From: Thiomicrorhabdus chilensis DSM 12352 | GTDB lineage: Bacteria; Pseudomonadota; Gammaproteobacteria; Thiomicrospirales; Thiomicrospiraceae | Direction of reading: 5' to 3' | Assembly: GCF_000483485.1 (NCBI RefSeq) | Contig: NZ_KI519609.1 | Location: 1,765,460 to 1,829,459 of the forward strand | Length of the DNA stretch: 64,000 nucleotides | Part shown: positions 8,425 through 17,930 of the stretch, piece by piece | How the letters are laid out: the number at the start of each line of letters is the position of its first letter | How positions within the stretch are numbered: the first letter of the stretch is position 1 | Translations under genes and position numbers: made by a program | The notes under the pieces: generated by a model | Seen by the model: only the letters and a program-made list of their open reading frames with translations | Databases searched by the model: none | What the model was told of the DNA's origin: nothing

Positions 8425-10689
8425 TTAATGGGTTAATTTCATAAATACCTGCGGCAATTGTTCAGGTAATTTATCAACGTGATCAATGACGGTATATTGA
8501 TTGCCAAAAATATCTGCGACATATTCATCCGCCTTAGGATCCAGCGTAATACAGTATGAATAGATGCCTTTACCCTGCAACTCTTCCACCGCCTTATGCG
8601 TGTCCTGAATCAACATCTGCGGATCTTTGGTGTCGATATCCGCCGGCTCGCCGTCCGTCAGCACCAACATGAGTTTTTTCTCTGCCTTCTGAGCTTCCAA
8701 ATAGTGCGCCGCATGACGCATAGCCGCCCCCATACGAGTGGAATAAGACGCTTCCATTGCGGCGATCCTTGCCTTAACTTCATCGCCATAATGCTCAGAA
8801 TAGCCTTTGATGTGTTGATAGCGCACTTCATGACGTGTATCCGAACAGAACCCGGCTATCGCAAACTTATCACCCAACTGCTCGACCGTCCACGCTGTGA
8901 TTGCCAATGCTTCTTCAGACAATTCCAACAGGGTTTGACCGGTTTGCTGATTGCGTTCATTCAGCGACTGCGAGGTGTCCACCAACAGCATCACGGCGAT
9001 ATTGCGGCTGTCGGTGGTGTGGCTGTAGTTGATGCGCGGATCGGGAGCCTGCCCACTCTTGAAGTCAATGATCGAACGCAGCGCCACATCCAGATCAAGC
9101 TCCTCACCTTCTTCCTGAAAACGGATGCGTTTCTTGTTCTGAGGTTTGAGCATCTCGATCATTTTCTTAAGGCGTTTTGCCAGACCGTCATGTTTCTCCA
9201 TCAGTCGATCGATCTTGCCGACATCTCCGGATGGGTGCAGACGTTCGTAGACCGTCGCCCAATCCGGACGATAACTTTCTGACAGATAATCCCACTCATC
9301 GTAATGACGCGGCGGCAAACTGTCGGCCGTATCGACAACCTTCTCATCCGACTCATATTCATTATTATGAAAGTCTTCCGCCTCGTCGTTCTCTTCATGA
9401 TGGAACCAAATATAACGGTTGTCGTCGCGATAAGAGATTTCGGTATCGTCAAAAAAGATATCCGGCAAACTGTCCGACGACTGTTTACGCGACTTCACAT
9501 AAAAACCGGTGCCCAGTTTGGCCATATCCTGCGTGGTGGATTTTTCGCCTTTTTCCTGCAAAATCGTATGGAACTGCTGGCGAAAATCCTCGATCAACGG
9601 ATTCTGAGAATCGAATGTCTCATCCAATAGCGCGCGTGACAAACGCGCCGCACGATAGCGCAAACAGGACTGCTTCTGATCGTCGCAGGCTCCTTTTTCG
9701 GGATACGGATGCAGTGCTAAAAACAGTTTTTTCAAACCGGGGTACTTCTGCATCGCCAGATACTCGACCCGACTGTCTTCAAACACCGAAATAAACAGCT
9801 GCATATGCGGTGCAAAATTGTCCGCCATCAATTTGGTCGACCACTTGCGGTGCGCCATCATATGCGCCAGCATCGCACGATAACGATCGATTCCCGGCAC
9901 CGTATTTTCAGTATCGTACACATCGGGAACCGCAATCAGACCTTCATCCAAATAGGGTACGGGCTTGCGTAACTGATCGAATGCGGTGGAGAAAACCGAG
10001 AACGGCAGGTCACAATCCCACATGCAATCTTTGAGCATCCCCAAATGTCTCTCCACATCCTTGAATACCGTTCCCTCACGCTCGCGCTGAATAATGCTTT
10101 TGGCATCATGCGAACTCAAGGAAAAATACTCGATCTGCTGGTCTGGCGAATCTTTATAGTTACGTGCACCGTAATCGACAAAGTTCCGGATTCCAGCCAA
10201 GGTTAACTTGGAAATCAACTGAGGCACATTTTCCATAAAGACGATCATGCCCGGGCTTTCATGGATTGAATGGTGACCGTGAATCACGGTCTGAGTCTGA
10301 TCCACATAAGACTCGATGATCTCAAAATAATGTTGCAGATCTTCAATCGTGTCGATTCGGCGACACACGCTGCCCAAAGAAGCCAGGAACGGGATCAAGG
10401 CTTTTTTATTTGGGCTACGCGCCAACTTATAGGAGAAGTCCGCAACCATTTTCATGGTGCCCTTGCCGATATGCGAGGCGATTTCCGGCATCACTTCCAG
10501 ATAAACCAGTACGGGCTCAACCCCCATACCGATCTTACATAGAAAATTGGCACCATCCAAATACGCCTGTACGCCTTCAGGGGAAAGGATCTGATGCGCC
10601 TCCTCGATGCACGCGGGAAAAACATCCTTGGCCTTCTCGAATCCACAGGTAAACTGGGTCTGGTATTCGGCTAAAAATTCTGCATCCAT
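8425..10689 (-). CDS. cbbO: RuBisCO activase subunit CbbO (VWA domain)
   Basis: 754 residues. The long N-terminal part is the CbbO/NorD-type helical region, the middle has an acidic stretch (NDEAEDFHNNEYESDEK), and the C-terminus is a von Willebrand A domain with the MIDAS motif DTSQS at 571-575 and a TDGEPAD strand at about 678. With the AAA+ ring CbbQ it removes inhibitory sugar phosphates from RuBisCO active sites; the VWA domain contacts the enzyme. Gene order cbbM-cbbQ-cbbO supports the assignment over NorD. No strong Shine-Dalgarno sequence is seen at this ATG. About 180 bp separates it from cbbQ, an unusually wide gap that contains a perfect palindrome. Confidence 0.9.
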   Translation of the reverse strand: MDAEFLAEYQTQFTCGFEKAKDVFPACIEEAHQILSPEGVQAYLDGANFLCKIGMGVEPVLVYLEVMPEIASHIGKGTMKMVADFSYKLARSPNKKALIPFLASLGSVCRRIDTIEDLQHYFEIIESYVDQTQTVIHGHHSIHESPGMIVFMENVPQLISKLTLAGIRNFVDYGARNYKDSPDQQIEYFSLSSHDAKSIIQREREGTVFKDVERHLGMLKDCMWDCDLPFSVFSTAFDQLRKPVPYLDEGLIAVPDVYDTENTVPGIDRYRAMLAHMMAHRKWSTKLMADNFAPHMQLFISVFEDSRVEYLAMQKYPGLKKLFLALHPYPEKGACDDQKQSCLRYRAARLSRALLDETFDSQNPLIEDFRQQFHTILQEKGEKSTTQDMAKLGTGFYVKSRKQSSDSLPDIFFDDTEISYRDDNRYIWFHHEENDEAEDFHNNEYESDEKVVDTADSLPPRHYDEWDYLSESYRPDWATVYERLHPSGDVGKIDRLMEKHDGLAKRLKKMIEMLKPQNKKRIRFQEEGEELDLDVALRSIIDFKSGQAPDPRINYSHTTDSRNIAVMLLVDTSQSLNERNQQTGQTLLELSEEALAITAWTVEQLGDKFAIAGFCSDTRHEVRYQHIKGYSEHYGDEVKARIAAMEASYSTRMGAAMRHAAHYLEAQKAEKKLMLVLTDGEPADIDTKDPQMLIQDTHKAVEELQGKGIYSYCITLDPKADEYVADIFGNQYTVIDHVDKLPEQLPQVFMKLTH

Positions 10690-10722
10690 AATGATTTCAA
10701 CTCGGTTTTAACGGATAAAAAT

Positions 10723-10740
10723 TTGAACGAATTCGTTCAA
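10723..10740. promoter_or_regulatory. Perfect 18-bp palindrome between cbbQ and cbbO
   Basis: TTGAACGAATTCGTTCAA reads identically on both strands. It lies 33 bp upstream of the cbbO ATG in a 184-bp gap that has no gene. It could be a dimeric regulator site or an mRNA hairpin near the cbbO ribosome site. Function is inferred from position. Confidence 0.45.
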
Positions 10741-10873
10741 TCACATCAATAAAATCATGAAGTTGATTCATCTGATTTTGGTGCTAATCAAGGCCGAAAT
10801 AAGGGAGTGTACAAATCGTACACGACCGTTTTCAACGAAGAGTAGCGCCTAAAGCGGGTGAATCAGCTCATGA

Positions 10874-11674
10874 TTAGTTGAAAATCATTTCGATTGCGTT
10901 GTCTAGAGTTTGACGAATGTCCGCATCATCCGTGATCGGACGAACCAACGCCATCTTACAGGCTTCGACTGGAGTGATTCCTTGATTGATCAGAGTCGCC
11001 GCATAGACCATCAAACGAGTTGAGATTCCTTCATCCAAACCATGACCTTTCAGGTTGCGCGCTGTCTCCCCGATTTGCACCAATTTCTTGGCGGTATCGG
11101 CATCAACGCCCCCTTCTTTTTGCAGGATATGCGCTTCGACATCCGGGGCGGCATAATCAAAATCGAGCGCACAGAAACGCTGTTTGGTTGACTGTTTTAA
11201 GTCTTTCATCAAAGACTGATAACCCGGGTTATAGGAAATAACCAACTGGAAATCAGGATGGGCTTTAATCAATTCACCCTTTTTATCCAACGACAGTTCA
11301 CGACGGTGGTCGGTCAAAGCGTGAATCACCACCATGGTGTCCTGGCGTGCTTCCACAATCTCATCCAGATAACAGATTGCGCCATAACGCGCCGCCATCG
11401 TCAGAGGCCCGTCCACCCAACGCGTGCCGTTGGCGTCCAACAGGTAACGTCCCACCAAGTCGGACGCAGTAATGTCTTCGTTACAGGAAACGGTAATGAT
11501 CGGCTTGCCCAATTTCCACGCCATATGCTCAACAAAACGCGATTTACCACATCCCGTCGGCCCTTTTACCATCACCGGTAAACGTGCGCCATAAGCCGCT
11601 TCGTAAAGCTCTATCTCATTGGACTGCGCATCGTAAAATGGTTCGTTGTCAATTTTGTATTGTGAAATATCCAT
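10874..11674 (-). CDS. cbbQ: RuBisCO activase AAA+ subunit CbbQ
   Basis: 266 residues, the usual length for CbbQ. It is a MoxR-type AAA+ ATPase: Walker A GPTGCGKS at 38-45, Walker B ICYLDE near residue 96, and the sensor region LVISYNPGYQ. It forms the hexameric motor that with CbbO remodels inhibited RuBisCO. Ribosome site GGGGAA. It lies downstream of cbbM behind a hairpin terminator, so its expression is likely a fraction of that of the large subunit. Confidence 0.93.
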   Translation of the reverse strand: MDISQYKIDNEPFYDAQSNEIELYEAAYGARLPVMVKGPTGCGKSRFVEHMAWKLGKPIITVSCNEDITASDLVGRYLLDANGTRWVDGPLTMAARYGAICYLDEIVEARQDTMVVIHALTDHRRELSLDKKGELIKAHPDFQLVISYNPGYQSLMKDLKQSTKQRFCALDFDYAAPDVEAHILQKEGGVDADTAKKLVQIGETARNLKGHGLDEGISTRLMVYAATLINQGITPVEACKMALVRPITDDADIRQTLDNAIEMIFN

Positions 11675-11816
11675 ATCAGTTCCCCGTAACGTTTATGGTT
11701 GATTAAATAATATATTAGAATTTTCTTAAGTCATTTAACGCCACATTCTTAAACAGCACAAGCTAAAAACAGAGTATTAAATAACCTATAAAAAAGGTAG
11801 GAATTTTATTTTGGTT

Positions 11817-11850
11817 TTAAAAAAACCCCTGCTCGAAAGCAGAGGTTTTT
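11817..11850 (-). terminator. Terminator/attenuator between cbbM and cbbQ
   Basis: A stem of AAAACC-CTGCT / AGCAG-GGTTTT type with the stable CGAAAG loop region; on the minus strand it ends in a run of seven T. Located about 40 bp after the cbbM stop. Partial read-through would give much RuBisCO and little activase. Confidence 0.85.
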
Positions 11851-11886
11851 CTTGGTTGCTCAAATAAACATTCGTTACCGAATTTC

Positions 11887-13266
11887 TTATTTGTGAACAC
11901 CCAATTTCTCTCTCCAACCTGGGTAGATTTTATCTGCATCACCAGGGAAAGATTCGAATGCGCGAGCAAATTCGTTGTGATCTTTAGCGTATTCGATTGG
12001 ATCTGCACCAGACTTCCAGCAGTCATAAGCTTGAGCCAAAGACTTAGCACCTGCCGCAGGAGAGTCGATGTGACCGTAAGAACCACCACCAGACGTGTTG
12101 ATGATGTTACCGTGTCCAAGGTTTTCAAAGAAACCAGGTAGACGCAGTGCGTTCATACCACCAGAGATGATCGGCGTAGTCGGCTTCATTCCGTTCCACT
12201 TCTGGAAGAATGCTGGGCCTTGTGCTTCATCACGTTCGATCATGTAAGCGATGTTACGGTCGTCCGCTCCACCTTCCATCTTACCGTAACCCATTGTACC
12301 CACGTGGATACCAGAAGCACCCTGTAGACGAGAGATCTTAGCCAATACAAAAGCGGTGTAACCACGCTTAGCAGACGGAGAAGTGATTGCTCCGTGACCG
12401 GCACGGTGATAGTGCAAGTATTGACCAGGGTAGTTACGACGTGCAGTCGTGATCATACCTGGACCACCTACATAACCATCAACTAGGAACGCAACTTGTG
12501 GTGCATCTGGACCAAACGTTTCTAGGATGTAATCTGCACGGTAGCACATTTCGTGGTGATCATCTGCAGTGATGTTTGCAGAGAACAATTTAGCTTCACC
12601 CGTCTCATCCTGGGCACGACGCATAGCGTCAACCACTTTAGGAATCACTTCTTTCATTGGACAGAATACTTGGTTACCTTGTGGTTCATCATTCTTGATG
12701 AAATCACCACCTAGCCAGAACTGGTATGCAGCGTCTGCAAACGGCTCAGGACGTAGACCAAGCTTAGGCTTGATGATCGTACCCGCGATGTAACCACCGT
12801 TGTCTTTATCACGACCAAGCATTTTCCACATGTTAGTGATGTCTACCGCAGGACCGTCAAACAGGTGCAGTTTGGTTTCTGGAACCCAGAAATCGAACAT
12901 CTGAAGGTTCTTAACATCACCCATACCTTGGTTGTTACCAATTGCAAGAGTTAAGAAAGAAACCAACATGGTCTTACCGTCGATTCCGTTACGGTCAAAC
13001 AAATCAAACGGATAAGCCACTTTCATGATGCCGTTTGCTTCGTCGATGTCATAAACAAGTGCATCAACACCTTTTGTGAAATCATCTGTCGTACAAACTT
13101 CAACGTTAGTACCGGTTGAAGATTCAGCAGCGATGTGAGCAGCTACTTCTAGGTAACCGTAACCAGCGGCTGGTTCCATAGTGTAAGCCACAAGAATGTG
13201 GTTCTGACCTGCAACTAGGTCTTCTTCTTTCAAAGACAAGTCAGCATAACGATTAGACTGATCCAT
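11887..13266 (-). CDS. cbbM: Ribulose bisphosphate carboxylase, form II
   Basis: 459 residues from the ATG at [10 protein letters not shown], the normal form II length; GAGGT lies upstream and a longer reading is not needed. The form II catalytic set is present at the standard numbering: Lys166 (TIIKPKLG), the carbamylated Lys191 with Asp193 and Glu194 (GGDFIKNDE), and the C-terminal phosphate-binding loops ([18 protein letters not shown]). It fixes CO2 onto ribulose-1,5-bisphosphate in the Calvin cycle as a large-subunit-only enzyme; no small subunit or carboxysome genes are nearby. Form II enzymes have low CO2/O2 specificity, so it suits CO2-rich or low-oxygen conditions. Confidence 0.98.
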   Translation of the reverse strand: MDQSNRYADLSLKEEDLVAGQNHILVAYTMEPAAGYGYLEVAAHIAAESSTGTNVEVCTTDDFTKGVDALVYDIDEANGIMKVAYPFDLFDRNGIDGKTMLVSFLTLAIGNNQGMGDVKNLQMFDFWVPETKLHLFDGPAVDITNMWKMLGRDKDNGGYIAGTIIKPKLGLRPEPFADAAYQFWLGGDFIKNDEPQGNQVFCPMKEVIPKVVDAMRRAQDETGEAKLFSANITADDHHEMCYRADYILETFGPDAPQVAFLVDGYVGGPGMITTARRNYPGQYLHYHRAGHGAITSPSAKRGYTAFVLAKISRLQGASGIHVGTMGYGKMEGGADDRNIAYMIERDEAQGPAFFQKWNGMKPTTPIISGGMNALRLPGFFENLGHGNIINTSGGGSYGHIDSPAAGAKSLAQAYDCWKSGADPIEYAKDHNEFARAFESFPGDADKIYPGWREKLGVHK

Positions 13267-13368
13267 TTTTCTTACCTCAAGTATAGGGATGCGCAATCCT
13301 TGGGATTTGGCGATCCTTAATTTTTAGTCAAATCAAAGCACATTGATTTAACCCCGAAAACAGAGGCT

Positions 13369-13420
13369 ATTATAGAGAACGGATAGATAAACTCAAATCA
13401 ATAATTTTGATTAAATTGAT
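13369..13420 (-). promoter_or_regulatory. Likely cbbM promoter with CbbR operator
   Basis: On the minus strand a perfect TATAAT (13374-13369) has a TTTGAG -35-like hexamer (13397-13392) at 17-bp spacing. Immediately upstream, ATCAAT and ATTGAT (13397-13402 and 13415-13420) form an inverted repeat with 12-nt spacing, containing the T-N11-A pattern of LysR-type regulators. cbbR lies next door, so CbbR is the likely binder (inference). Confidence 0.6.
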
Positions 13421-13448
13421 AGATAAAGGTCTATACTCTATAGGAGAG

Positions 13449-14393
13449 CTAACTCAGCTTATCGAAGGCCTGGTCACTGAGCGACTTACCTTCTATTTTC
13501 AATAGCTTAATTAGTTCTTCGGCGGCAATGGACAGCACTTTTCCATTTGGATAGGCCAAATACCAGTATCGATGGATGGGAAAACCCTTCACTTTCAAAA
13601 TCGCAATCTCACCACGATTAATCTCATTCATCATGGTCGGTACCGAGGCCACGGTAATGCCCAAGTTTTGCAACAATCCCAACCGAATGGCTTCATTACC
13701 GCCAAGTACCATCTTCACTCTTGGCTGATAATTGAAATCATGGAACACCTTTTCTACCTGAGCGCGAATCCCCGAGCCAGTTTCACGCATTAAAAACGGC
13801 TCATCTTTCAAATCCTCGACAGAAAGGCTTTTACCCACCAAGGGGTGATTGGCATTGGCCAAAAAAGCCAACGGATTAATCGCCAAAGGATCGGAATTGA
13901 CATTCAACCCTTCCGGCGGCTGGCCTAAGAGATAAAAATCGTCTTTATTTTTTGCGATGCGATCCAGCAACGTCTCTTTATTGCCGACACGCATCAACAC
14001 GGTCACATCCGGATAGGCTTGGGTAAACTCCTGAATCACTTTGGGAACAAAGTATTGCGCAGTCGAAATGACCGACAGCTTAACGCTTCCGCCGGAAAAC
14101 CCCTTGAGATGATCAATTTTCTGTTCGGCCATCGACAGCTTAATCAAAATCGCCTCAGCGGCCTCATACAGCGCTTGACCTGCCGGCGTTAAATAAACCT
14201 TGCGGCCAATCTGTTCAAACAAAGGAGCATCAAGAACTTCTGAGAGTTTTTTAACCTGCATCGAGACTGTGGGCTGGGTAAGGTGCAACTCCTTGGCCGC
14301 TTTGGTGAAACTTTGATTGCGTGCAATGCTCTCAAATACCTGTAACTGCCGCAAAGTGGCATTTCTGGCTAAAATCGACTCTTTTTCAGGCAT
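13449..14393 (-). CDS. cbbR: LysR-type regulator CbbR
   Basis: 314 residues: a winged HTH at the N-terminus (about 12-65, ending TQPTVSMQVKKLSEVL) and a periplasmic-binding-protein-like effector domain from about 95. CbbR proteins sense Calvin-cycle metabolites and activate cbb genes. Adjacency to cbbM supports the name. Unlike the common divergent arrangement, this cbbR points in the same direction as cbbM and ends about 180 bp upstream of it. Ribosome site GAGGACA. Confidence 0.88.
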   Translation of the reverse strand: MPEKESILARNATLRQLQVFESIARNQSFTKAAKELHLTQPTVSMQVKKLSEVLDAPLFEQIGRKVYLTPAGQALYEAAEAILIKLSMAEQKIDHLKGFSGGSVKLSVISTAQYFVPKVIQEFTQAYPDVTVLMRVGNKETLLDRIAKNKDDFYLLGQPPEGLNVNSDPLAINPLAFLANANHPLVGKSLSVEDLKDEPFLMRETGSGIRAQVEKVFHDFNYQPRVKMVLGGNEAIRLGLLQNLGITVASVPTMMNEINRGEIAILKVKGFPIHRYWYLAYPNGKVLSIAAEELIKLLKIEGKSLSDQAFDKLS

Positions 14394-14436
14394 TGTGTGT
14401 CCTCTTTCTTACCAGACTGATAATGCCATCTTACCC

Positions 14437-14444
14437 CAGGCCTG
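14437..14444. repeat. CAGGCCTG repeat copy
   Basis: A copy of the CAGGCCTG core in the gap between the DUF2798 gene and cbbR, followed by a short pyrimidine/T-rich tail (CCGGTTTTC). The flanking arms are not complementary here, so no full terminator is formed. Confidence 0.5.
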
Positions 14445-14458
14445 CCGGTTTTCAAAAA

Positions 14459-14692
14459 TCACGTTTCCACCTGATAAACCAACTTACCGACAATCTTGCG
14501 CACCAAAGGCCCAACAAACATCACAATCGGAAACGCGACCACAAACGCCGACAACCAGGCATGCATCCAAACCTTGATAAAATTTTCCGGCAATCCTAGA
14601 TTAAGTGCGGTGATCACCGCCGACATTAAAAAAGACATAAACAAAGCCATAAAAAAGGCCATCAAAACAGGTTGGTATTTGGGGTGAAACAT
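14459..14692 (-). CDS. DUF2798 membrane protein (77 aa)
   Basis: Two membrane helices (about 8-30 and 45-68) and the family pattern of MSAVITA, a WLSAFVVAFP second helix and a C-terminal VGPLVRKIV. Start placed at MFHPKYQP (14692), with AGGATC upstream, which gives the typical family length; a GTG further up would add 12 residues without a ribosome site. Function of DUF2798 proteins is unknown. Confidence 0.75.
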   Translation of the reverse strand: MFHPKYQPVLMAFFMALFMSFLMSAVITALNLGLPENFIKVWMHAWLSAFVVAFPIVMFVGPLVRKIVGKLVYQVET

Positions 14693-14758
14693 CAAAGATC
14701 CTAAACGAATAAAAAGGCCTCTGCTCACTTCAAAACGTTTGCAAAGACCCCAGAAAAC

Positions 14759-14796
14759 AAAAAAGCCGAGCCGATCTAATGTAATCCGGCTCGACT
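14759..14796 (-). terminator. Terminator after the YceI gene
   Basis: Stem GAGCCG / CGGCTC with extended pairing around an A/T-rich loop; on the minus strand it is followed by T6. It lies about 35 bp past the YceI stop. Confidence 0.8.
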
Positions 14797-14829
14797 CAAA
14801 ATATTGTAACGCTTAACGGTTTGAAAAAG

Positions 14830-15420
14830 TTATTTTCTAACCCCTTCAATGTGCAGCTCCAAAAACACCTCCGCTGAAGCCGGCCCAAGGTCTTTGCTGA
14901 TTTTATAATCCGCCAATTTAAATGAGGTTGTACCGCTAAAACCACTTCTGTACCCACCCCAAGGATCTTTACCTTCTCCAATCTTATGAGCCTCAATCAC
15001 CATATTGCGGGTCACCCCGTTTAAAGTAAACTGGCCTTTGACCTGCATCGAGTCATCGCCTCCGGTAATGGTGGTACTCACAAACTTCGCTTCGGGAAAC
15101 TTCTTCACATTCAAAAAATCCGCACTGCGCAGATGCTTGTCGCGCTCCGCATGATTGGTACTGACACTGGCAGTGTCGATTTTCACACTGATACGACTGT
15201 TGCTAAGGGTGTCGGCATCATAGACATAATCACCCGAAAACTTCTCAAAACGCCCGGTTAACCAACTGTAACCCAAGTGCTGGATCTTAAAATTAACCGA
15301 AGCATGCATGCCAGGGGTATCAATAGAGTACTCCACTGGTGCAGCCATAACCGTTGGTGAAACCGCCAGCATTGAGGCGCTCAGACCGAGCGATAATCCA
15401 AAACTTTGTAACTTGTTCAT
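14830..15420 (-). CDS. YceI family periplasmic protein
   Basis: 196 residues from ATG 15420 (MNKLQSFG), preceded by GGAGAC. A signal peptide (about 1-26, ending VMA) leads to the YceI lipocalin-like barrel, with the family segments YSIDTPGMHASVNFKIQHLG and FTLNGVTRNM. The family binds long isoprenoid-type lipids, probably quinone-like, in the periplasm. It directly follows a cytochrome b561 gene on the same strand, the usual pairing. Confidence 0.87.
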   Translation of the reverse strand: MNKLQSFGLSLGLSASMLAVSPTVMAAPVEYSIDTPGMHASVNFKIQHLGYSWLTGRFEKFSGDYVYDADTLSNSRISVKIDTASVSTNHAERDKHLRSADFLNVKKFPEAKFVSTTITGGDDSMQVKGQFTLNGVTRNMVIEAHKIGEGKDPWGGYRSGFSGTTSFKLADYKISKDLGPASAEVFLELHIEGVRK

Positions 15421-15462
15421 TGTTGTCTCCACATGATTGTCATTAAAATTAAAATCCATAAA

Positions 15463-16020
15463 CTATTGAGAATCCGAACCGGGACGCAACATACGCATCA
15501 AAGTCTTATCCCGGTCGATAAAGTGATGTTTCAAAGCACCCAAGGCATGCAAGCCCACTAAGGTCATCAAGCCATACGCCAGCCACTCATGAACCTCTCC
15601 GGCCACATCCGCTTGGCCTTCAAAGGCTTGCAACCAAGCGGGGACATTAAACCAGTCAAACACACTGACTCCCTGACCTTCGGCGGTTGAAATAAGATAA
15701 CCACTGATCCCTAAAGCGAAGACCAGCACGTACAAGACTCCGTGCACCATCCCTGCCACAAAATTCAACTTTGCATTTTTGGATAGCGGTTTGGGCTTAG
15801 GATTGAGTCGTACCCAGATAAAACGCAACACCATCATCATCACCAACAGCACCCCAATCGATTTATGAATAAAGGGGGCATCGTGATACCAGTTGGAATA
15901 GTAATCCAATTCCACCATCCATACCCCCAATGCAAACAGCGAAAATAGGGCTGCGGCAAGCATCCAATGCAAACTAATTGAGATCCAACCGTAACGGTCT
16001 GGGGTATTTTTAAAAAGCAT
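15463..16020 (-). CDS. Cytochrome b561 family protein
   Basis: 185 residues from ATG 16020 (MLFKNTPDRYG). Four membrane helices carry the His pairs expected for two b hemes (SLHWML, IHKSIG, GMVHGVLY and LHALGALKHH). Bacterial members oxidise or reduce the quinone pool or handle superoxide. It lies 42 bp upstream of the YceI gene as a two-gene operon. A longer frame upstream of this ATG lacks a ribosome site and family similarity. Confidence 0.85.
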   Translation of the reverse strand: MLFKNTPDRYGWISISLHWMLAAALFSLFALGVWMVELDYYSNWYHDAPFIHKSIGVLLVMMMVLRFIWVRLNPKPKPLSKNAKLNFVAGMVHGVLYVLVFALGISGYLISTAEGQGVSVFDWFNVPAWLQAFEGQADVAGEVHEWLAYGLMTLVGLHALGALKHHFIDRDKTLMRMLRPGSDSQ

Positions 16021-16142
16021 ATCAAAACTGACTTTATTGAATTCTTGAGGTGATCTTACAAACGCTAGGCTCTTAGAAAAACAGACTAAAGTTGAAAACA
16101 CTGTTGCTAAAGAAAGAACAATATAGAAAACCGATTAGACAT

Positions 16143-16172
16143 AAAAAAACCAGCAGGCCTGCTGGTTTTTTT
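16143..16172. terminator. Perfect 30-bp palindromic bidirectional terminator (CAGGCCTG core)
   Basis: A7-CCAGCAGG meets CCTGCTGG-T7, a perfect palindrome with runs of A and T at its ends. It sits just downstream of gloA on the minus strand and upstream of the b561 operon, and should end gloA transcription. Confidence 0.9.
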
Positions 16173-16194
16173 AAAGATGAAAACGGAAGTTTGA

Positions 16195-16590
16195 TTAACC
16201 GCGATCGTGGCCTTCGCCAATGAATTCTATCTGGTAACCGTCCGGATCCTCGGCAAACGCGATAATGGTCGTTCCGGCATTCATTGGCCCCGCTTCACGG
16301 ATGATCTTACCGCCCGCCTGCTTAATCGCTTCTGCGGTCTCGTACACGTCGGGCACTTCGATTGCGATATGCCCGTAACCGCTTCCCAAGTCGTAAGAGT
16401 CCTCCCCCCAGTTATAGGTGAGTTCCAAAACGGTATTCTCCTCTTCGTTGCCATAACCCAAAAAAGCCAGAGTAAACTCACCGGCTGGATAATCCTTTTG
16501 GCGCAATAATTTCATACCCAACACCTGAGTATAAAAATCGATTGATTTCTGTAAATTTCCGACGCGCAACATAGTATGTAAAATTCGCAT
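16195..16590 (-). CDS. gloA: Lactoylglutathione lyase (glyoxalase I)
   Basis: 131 residues, typical of bacterial Ni-type glyoxalase I. The four metal ligands are present: His5, Glu56, His74 and Glu122. It converts the methylglyoxal-glutathione hemithioacetal to S-lactoylglutathione. Follows metY on the same strand with a hairpin between them. Confidence 0.93.
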   Translation of the reverse strand: MRILHTMLRVGNLQKSIDFYTQVLGMKLLRQKDYPAGEFTLAFLGYGNEEENTVLELTYNWGEDSYDLGSGYGHIAIEVPDVYETAEAIKQAGGKIIREAGPMNAGTTIIAFAEDPDGYQIEFIGEGHDRG

Positions 16591-16613
16591 TTTCTCTCCT
16601 TTAAACTGTTTGG

Positions 16614-16644
16614 CATTGACGCCCAGACCTGTCGGGCGTCAATG
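16614..16644. repeat. Strong hairpin between gloA and metY
   Basis: CATTGACGCCC and GGGCGTCAATG (11 bp, perfect) around a 9-nt loop, just after the metY stop. There is no T-run, so it may be a Rho-dependent end, an RNA-stabilising stem or a weak terminator. Confidence 0.6.
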
Positions 16645-16652
16645 AATGACTC

Positions 16653-17930
16653 TTAAACCTTGACCGCATCCAACGCTTGCTCGATGTCGGCAATGATATC
16701 GTCGATGTGTTCAATCCCGATCGACAAGCGCACCAAGTCTTCAGAAACTCCGGCCTGCTGAAGTTCCGCCGGGCTTAACTGACGGTGAGTGGTGGTCGCC
16801 GGATGGCACGCCAGCGACTTGGCATCGCCGATGTTCACCAAACGTAAAATCATCTTCAAGGCATCAATGAATTGACCACCCGCTTCACGCCCACCTTTAA
16901 TGCCAAAGCTCAAAATGCCCGATGCCTGTCCTTTGGTGATCTTCTGGCAGATGGCATGGTACTTGTCGTTCGGTAAAGCGGCATAGTTTACCCACGAAAC
17001 TTTAGGGTGGTTCTGCAAATACTCAGCGGCTTTCAGAGCATTTTCGCAGTGGCGCTCCATGCGTAATCCAAGCGTTTCCAATCCCTGCATAATCAAAAAG
17101 GCACTGTGCGGTGCCAGAGCGGCACCGGTATTACGCAAAGGCACCACACGACAACGTGCAATAAACGCCGCAGCCCCGATATCACGGGTATAGATCACAC
17201 CGTGGTAAGAAGGATCCGGTTCATTAAGCATCGGGAAGCGCTTGGCATTGGCCACCCAGTCAAACTTTCCGGAATCGACAATCGCCCCTCCCAGGGTGGT
17301 TCCATGACCGCCAATGAACTTGGTCAGAGAATGAATGACGATATCCGCACCGAACTCAAAAGGTTTACAAAGGTATGGCGTCGCAACGGTATTGTCGACC
17401 ATCAAAGGAACACCATGTTTGTTGGCGATTTCGGCAAGTTTGGCGATGTCCACCACATTACCGGCCGGATTGCCGATTGATTCACAAAAAATCGCCCGTG
17501 TATTTTCATCAATCGCTTTTTCAAAGCCCTCAAAATCATCCGCCTGGATCATGCGCACCTCAATCCCCTGTCTGGGGAAAGTATGCGCAAACAAATTATA
17601 GGTACCACCATAAAGCTGACTGGTGCTGACAATGTTATCGCCCGCCTGTGCAATCGCCTGAATCGCATAGGTAATCGCCGACATACCGGATGCCACTGCC
17701 AAAGCCGCCACTCCGCCTTCCATTTCAGCCACACGACTTTCCAGTACCGCCGTAGTCGGATTCATGATGCGCGTATAGATGTTTCCAGGCACTTTCAAAT
17801 CGAATAGGTCGGCACCGTGCTGAGTGTCATCAAATGTATAAGATGTGGTCTGGTAAATTGGCACTGCGGCGGATTTGGTGGTCGGCTCCGATTCATAACC
17901 ATGATGGAGAGCGATTGATTCAAGCTTCAT
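16653..17930 (-). CDS. metY: O-acetylhomoserine sulfhydrylase (MetY)
   Basis: 425 residues, the length of MetY enzymes of the Cys/Met-metabolism PLP family. The PLP lysine is Lys204 (HSLTKFIGGHG) and the DNTVATPY aspartate precedes it. It makes homocysteine from O-acetylhomoserine and sulfide, which suits a sulfide-rich lifestyle. GAGGATA precedes the ATG. A related cystathionine gamma-synthase is possible, but the length and N-terminus favour MetY. Confidence 0.88.
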   Translation of the reverse strand: MKLESIALHHGYESEPTTKSAAVPIYQTTSYTFDDTQHGADLFDLKVPGNIYTRIMNPTTAVLESRVAEMEGGVAALAVASGMSAITYAIQAIAQAGDNIVSTSQLYGGTYNLFAHTFPRQGIEVRMIQADDFEGFEKAIDENTRAIFCESIGNPAGNVVDIAKLAEIANKHGVPLMVDNTVATPYLCKPFEFGADIVIHSLTKFIGGHGTTLGGAIVDSGKFDWVANAKRFPMLNEPDPSYHGVIYTRDIGAAAFIARCRVVPLRNTGAALAPHSAFLIMQGLETLGLRMERHCENALKAAEYLQNHPKVSWVNYAALPNDKYHAICQKITKGQASGILSFGIKGGREAGGQFIDALKMILRLVNIGDAKSLACHPATTTHRQLSPAELQQAGVSEDLVRLSIGIEHIDDIIADIEQALDAVKV

